Part shown: piece after piece, positions 7,174 to 10,243 of the stretch
How the letters are laid out: every line of letters begins with the position of its first letter
Position numbering within the stretch: position 1 is the stretch's first letter
NCBI GenBank assembly: GCA_038750655.1
Contig: JBCDGZ010000204.1
Span: 1-10,243, forward strand
Origin: JBCDGZ01 sp038750655
GTDB lineage: Bacteria > Bacteroidota > Bacteroidia > Chitinophagales > Saprospiraceae
Direction: 5' to 3'
Length of the DNA: 10,243 bases
Notes under the pieces: generated by a model
Told to the model about the DNA's origin: nothing
The model's input: the letters and a program-made list of their open reading frames with translations, nothing else
The model's database searches: none
Made by a program: the position numbers and the translations under genes

Positions 7174-9612
7174 ATGAAAATGAGAACATTTTTACTACTT
7201 GCGGCCCTCCTGTGCGGCCACTACGGCTTTAGCCAACAATGCGACCGGCCTTCGGCTTCGCAAATTTTCCAAGCCAACAACATCCGAGCCGTCGTTCGCA
7301 ACAACTCTACGCTGATTGACGGTAGTGTCAATGGGGCAAGTTTTGAGAACAGCAAATTTGCACTGGGCGTCAGCACCCTTTTTGCCAGTGGTATTTGGTT
7401 TGGAGCAACAGATGCCGCCCTTAATCTGCTGGTGTCGGCGAGTACCTACAGCACGGACGGTCGTACAGACTTTGTGCCTGGCCCCTATCCCGAATATGGC
7501 GTCCCCGACCTCAGTATCTGCTCGAACTTTGACCGCTTTTTTTCGGTTACGCGAGCACAAATCGAGGCCCACCTAGCTGACTATGCCGACAATCAGACGC
7601 TGGACAATCCCATCGATGCTATTCTCGGCTGGCCTGCTCCGGGCAATCCAGAATTTGAATCTATCTATGGCTTCGCCCTCCCTACTGCCAGCGGTGGGCT
7701 GGCCCCCTTTCACGATCGGAACAACGATGGCAGTTATAATCCCTACGATGGCGATTATCCACTGCCTGGATCAGTGGACCCGGACCGCCTTCCAGAGCAG
7801 ATGGTTTGGTGTATTTTCAACGACTCTGGTTCCGAAGAATCGCTCGGTGTAGAAATTCATATGACTATTTGGGGCTTCTTTTGTGAGGAGAACGAACTGT
7901 TGAACAATACCATTTTTACTTCTCATAAAGTCATCAACCGTTCAGTACAAAATCTGAATGATATGCGTATGGGGCTGTGGCAGGACTTCGATCTGGGCTG
8001 TTCAAGCGATGATTATGTGGGCTGCTCGCCGAGCCAAAACAGTTTTTATGTCTACAATGGAGAATCCGAAGATCAGTGTAGTTGTGGCAACACTCCGGCT
8101 TTCTGCAACGGAACTCCGGCGATGGCCATCACCTTTTTGAATCAGGAGATGGACAGTTATATCAACTTTTATCCTGCAACCAGCAATGTAAATCCAGGGC
8201 AGCAAGACCCAGCGGCTGCCTTCGAGTTTTATAACTATCTCAACGGTCGTTGGGGGGATAGCCAATTGCTGAGGGTTGGAGGTTCTGGCTATCAGTCTGG
8301 TGGGCAAGCCACGAAATTTGCCTTTCCCGACCTGCCTACGGATGTGAATGGCTGGTCGATGCTGAGTGCCTTTTTGCCGCCGGACGATCAGCGGGGGGTA
8401 GCCAGTATGGACCTGGGCACTTTTATTCCGGGAGCGATTCATACGGTGGACATGGCTTATTCCTTTCATTATGATCCCAGTGTAGATTTGAGTTATGAAC
8501 AGGTGGAACCCATGCTAGCGGAGGTCAGTGAGTTGCAGCAATTGTACGACAATGCTTTTGATACGGGCTGTACTACGGTAGAGGCTTGCCTCGACGATTG
8601 TGTCTGGCCTGGTGATGCCAATGCTGATGGCATTGCGAATTATCAGGATTTGCTGGAAGTCGGTCTGGCCTTTGGGGCGCAGGGGCCTTCGCGAAGTACG
8701 CCGCCGCTTTGGGCTCCTTGGTCGGTAGACGATTGGAGCGATAGTTTTATAGATGACACCAATTTCAAGCATGCCGACTGCAATGGCGATGGCGAGGTGA
8801 ATGCTGCCGATTTTGACTCCGTGACCCTATTTTATCTTGGGGAAACCAATGATCAATACCAAGAAGAATCAATCTGTAACGAAGGGTCGCAGATGATGAT
8901 CCAAAGTCTGCTGAGTCGTCCTATCGATACACTTGTTGAGAATAATATAGAGTTCTTGAAGGTTGTTTTAGATTATCCAGATTCACTCTACGGTTTGGCT
9001 TTCGAAATCACTTACGATACGCAGTACATTAGCATGTTGACCACCCGAGGAGCGATTGACACTTGGCAAGGGCCTAATGCCGATAATAGTATCGACTTTG
9101 TCCAGGGCTCCGACGAAAACCCACTGGGCAACACTTTAATTTATGCCAATGTGAAGACAGATGGTCTCACCTCGCCGTTGCGGCAGGGTAATTTGTTGTT
9201 TTTCAATTTAGAGACAAAGGATTCTATCTCTGTAGATTTGCCCAATATCACGCAGCTTCAATTCAAAAATGTTCGGGCGATTTTGGAGGATGGTACGGAG
9301 GTGCCTTTCGGCGGGCAGACTTTGGATTTGGTTTTCGAGGGGCTGGTGATTACGTCGACGGAGGAGGCGAGCGCAGCGCTGCCCGTACGGGTGTGGCCGA
9401 ACCCTGCGACTGATCTGCTGCAGGTAGAGCTTAACGGCTTTGCCGCCGAGCAGTTGGAGTTGCTGGATACCCAGGGGCGGATACTGCGGAGCTATGCGGC
9501 CCAGCGGCAGGAGCGCATGGAGGTGGATTTGACGGGCTTGCCGGTTGGAGTGTATATGGTGAAGGTGATTGGACGAGAGCAGTTTGGAGTGTACAGAGTG
9601 GTGAAGCGGTAA
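7174..9612 (+). CDS. T9SS-exported protein with EF-hand/dockerin-like loops, cohesin-like domain and type A sorting domain
   Basis: The protein has 812 residues and is complete. Residues 1-20 are a signal peptide (MKMR, then LLLAALLC; cleavage near FSQ-QC). Residues 21-460 resemble the N-terminal region of a widespread Bacteroidota exoprotein family: NNIRAVVRN, FASGIWFGATD, a WPAPGNPE segment, then DRNNDGSYNPYDGDYP, whose D181-N183-D185-N189-D192 spacing fits an EF-hand loop, and later WQDFDLGCSSDDYVGC. Two dockerin-type loops follow: D481-N483-D485-N489-D492 and D535-N537-D539-N543-D546. They are separated by 54 residues, more than in a compact dockerin. Residues of about 573-722 look like a cohesin-type beta domain (FEITYDTQYI, LIYANV, LLFFNLETKD). 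Residues 735-812 are a T9SS type A sorting domain (VRVWPNPATDLL, LELLDTQGRIL, LTGLPVGVYMVKV, final VVKR), which directs outer-membrane translocation and surface attachment or release. No catalytic motif was recognised. It is divergent from the giant gene and is followed by a strong terminator. The T9SS call is firm; the molecular role is unknown. Confidence 0.95.
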   Translation: MKMRTFLLLAALLCGHYGFSQQCDRPSASQIFQANNIRAVVRNNSTLIDGSVNGASFENSKFALGVSTLFASGIWFGATDAALNLLVSASTYSTDGRTDFVPGPYPEYGVPDLSICSNFDRFFSVTRAQIEAHLADYADNQTLDNPIDAILGWPAPGNPEFESIYGFALPTASGGLAPFHDRNNDGSYNPYDGDYPLPGSVDPDRLPEQMVWCIFNDSGSEESLGVEIHMTIWGFFCEENELLNNTIFTSHKVINRSVQNLNDMRMGLWQDFDLGCSSDDYVGCSPSQNSFYVYNGESEDQCSCGNTPAFCNGTPAMAITFLNQEMDSYINFYPATSNVNPGQQDPAAAFEFYNYLNGRWGDSQLLRVGGSGYQSGGQATKFAFPDLPTDVNGWSMLSAFLPPDDQRGVASMDLGTFIPGAIHTVDMAYSFHYDPSVDLSYEQVEPMLAEVSELQQLYDNAFDTGCTTVEACLDDCVWPGDANADGIANYQDLLEVGLAFGAQGPSRSTPPLWAPWSVDDWSDSFIDDTNFKHADCNGDGEVNAADFDSVTLFYLGETNDQYQEESICNEGSQMMIQSLLSRPIDTLVENNIEFLKVVLDYPDSLYGLAFEITYDTQYISMLTTRGAIDTWQGPNADNSIDFVQGSDENPLGNTLIYANVKTDGLTSPLRQGNLLFFNLETKDSISVDLPNITQLQFKNVRAILEDGTEVPFGGQTLDLVFEGLVITSTEEASAALPVRVWPNPATDLLQVELNGFAAEQLELLDTQGRILRSYAAQRQERMEVDLTGLPVGVYMVKVIGREQFGVYRVVKR

Positions 9613-9644
9613 GTCTTTCTGCCATTTAATTTCACTTAATCAAT

Positions 9645-9687
9645 AGCAAATCGGTATCGGAGGTCTTCGATACCGATTTGCTGTTTT
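9645..9687 (+). terminator. Rho-independent terminator of the 7174-9612 gene
   Basis: The arms 9645-9659 (AGCAAATCGGTATCG) and 9668-9682 (CGATACCGATTTGCT) are perfect 15-bp complements around an 8-nt loop (9660-9667) that can pair further through a G-T and an A-T. The right arm is followed by GTTTT (9683-9687). It starts 33 bp after the stop codon. The minus-strand side lacks a clean T run after the stem, so it mainly serves the plus-strand gene, although the convergent small gene's transcript would also meet the hairpin. Confidence 0.88.
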
Positions 9688-9734
9688 GGGGCGTTGTCCA
9701 ACTCATTTTTAGCAATCCGGTATAGCATGTTTAC

Positions 9735-9968
9735 TCAATTCGAATGAAGAATCAAACCTACGATATACCGAAAGGCTTTGAACACTGCTAAGACCAGTTC
9801 AATGAGAATATCGACATCGTAAATCATGCCGATAATGAGCAGGATGAGCAGCATCCATGCCAAGCCGATGAAAATTTTCACGGTACTCTCCACGATAATA
9901 ATCCCGAGCCTCAGCCAGGCGACAAAGATGACAAAGCAAATGATACAAACAAGGATGAATGCTTCCAT
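9735..9968 (-). CDS. Small hydrophobic multi-pass membrane protein, unknown function
   Basis: The protein has 77 residues and is not recognised. It starts at MEAFILVC; an in-frame TAA lies three codons upstream of the ATG, which fixes the longest start. Hydrophobic segments run from about residue 3 to 18 (FILVCIICFVIFVAWL), 31 to 50 (KIFIGLAWMLLILLIIGMIY) and 53 to 75, the last being more amphipathic with D53, E57 and K64. Two or three membrane passes are likely. Acidic D51 and D53 sit at the end of the second segment. The upstream sequence is A-rich (AAAGAGAT) without a standard ribosome binding site. It is convergent with the T9SS gene 122 bp away and appears monocistronic. Base composition is lower in G+C than in the large genes. 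A real gene is favoured because the frame is consistently membrane-like, while the overlapping 77-residue frame at 9799-10032 is not protein-like. Confidence 0.6.
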   Translation of the reverse strand: MEAFILVCIICFVIFVAWLRLGIIIVESTVKIFIGLAWMLLILLIIGMIYDVDILIELVLAVFKAFRYIVGLILHSN

Positions 9969-10197
9969 ATCTCTTTAGTTTTAAGGGTAGTGGGAATGTA
10001 TTTTCGTATGGAATACGCAATAGAAAAGGCAAGTATTACAAAAGAGAAAAAATGAAATAAAAATCATTTTTCTTGTAATGAAACGAAAAGCGGATACGTA
10101 ATAACCACAAACAACCGAACGAAATAAATTTAACCGATATGCTTGACTAACAATAACTTAGTACTAATTCCAACATTTGTTTAAATAAAAAATTATT
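9969..10197. other. AT-rich intergenic spacer (229 bp)
   Basis: The spacer lies between two outward-facing starts: the small membrane protein reading left and the truncated gene reading right. It is markedly AT-rich with A and T runs (for example around 10046-10080) and should contain both promoters. The best -7-like site for the right-hand gene is AACATTTG at 10172-10179 (one mismatch to TAnnTTTG), without a well-spaced TTG. No hairpin, tRNA or repeat was seen. Confidence 0.5.
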
Positions 10198-10243
10198 ATG
10201 AAAAAAGAAATAATTCCTGACACACAAATTGATGATATTAGCC
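10198..10243 (+). CDS. Start of an unidentified gene, cut by right window edge
   Basis: ATG at 10198 opens MKKEIIPDTQIDDIS, 15 codons with no stop before the edge. The Lys-rich start without a following hydrophobic stretch suggests a cytoplasmic protein. The upstream bases are A/T-rich (TAAATAAAAAATTATT), typical of Bacteroidota initiation regions. Too little is present for a function. Confidence 0.5.
   Translation, partial: MKKEIIPDTQIDDIS

Noticed and set aside
8002..8469. 155-residue minus-strand frame inside the T9SS gene
   Set aside because: It is antisense to well-supported coding sequence, basic and of low complexity, with no recognisable domain.
9799..10032. 77-residue minus-strand frame overlapping the small membrane protein
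   Set aside because: Its translation is rich in His, Arg, Tyr and Pro with no hydrophobic pattern. The overlapping frame 9735-9968 is far more protein-like, and both are unlikely to be real.

Overview
The window looks like a chromosomal segment of a Bacteroidota bacterium, most likely a marine or sludge member of the Saprospiria (Lewinella/Haliscomenobacter-like). The grounds are a clear type IX secretion system (T9SS) type A sorting domain, very large secreted proteins made of Ig/HYR-like and SprB-like modules, a Bacteroidota-type promoter (TTG-17 nt-TACCTTTG) and no strong Shine-Dalgarno sites. The genus is inference.

Layout. Positions 6852 down to 1 (minus strand) are one uninterrupted reading frame of 2,284 codons whose 3' end lies beyond the left edge. 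It encodes a giant secreted, probably cell-surface protein: signal peptide, an N-terminal Cys-rich domain, a PKD-like region, twelve tandem HYR-like units (ten of them exactly 82 residues, with four Cys each), several Ig-like modules, one SprB-like repeat, and a second tandem array of about 98-residue units carrying an Asp/Asn-rich DNGTxxDPSDD motif. Everything open on the plus strand across 1-6800 is antisense shadow of this gene.

Positions 6853-7173 are a divergent intergenic region. It holds a good promoter for the giant gene, a short direct repeat, and a 20-codon upstream mini-ORF whose first 13 bases match the start of the next gene. Positions 7174-9612 (plus) encode an 812-residue secreted protein with a complete T9SS C-terminal sorting domain, three EF-hand-like calcium loops (two as a split dockerin-like pair) and a cohesin-like beta domain. 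A perfect 15-bp hairpin followed by TTTT ends this gene.

Positions 9735-9968 (minus) encode a 77-residue hydrophobic, multi-pass membrane protein that I do not recognise. After about 9970 the DNA becomes strikingly AT-rich, and a further plus-strand gene begins at 10198 and is cut by the right edge.

Functionally, the two large divergent genes are both predicted envelope-exported proteins with calcium- or disulfide-stabilised modules. A role in adhesion, surface coating or gliding is plausible, but it is inferred from domain content only. No RNA genes, CRISPR arrays, insertion sequences or phage genes were seen.
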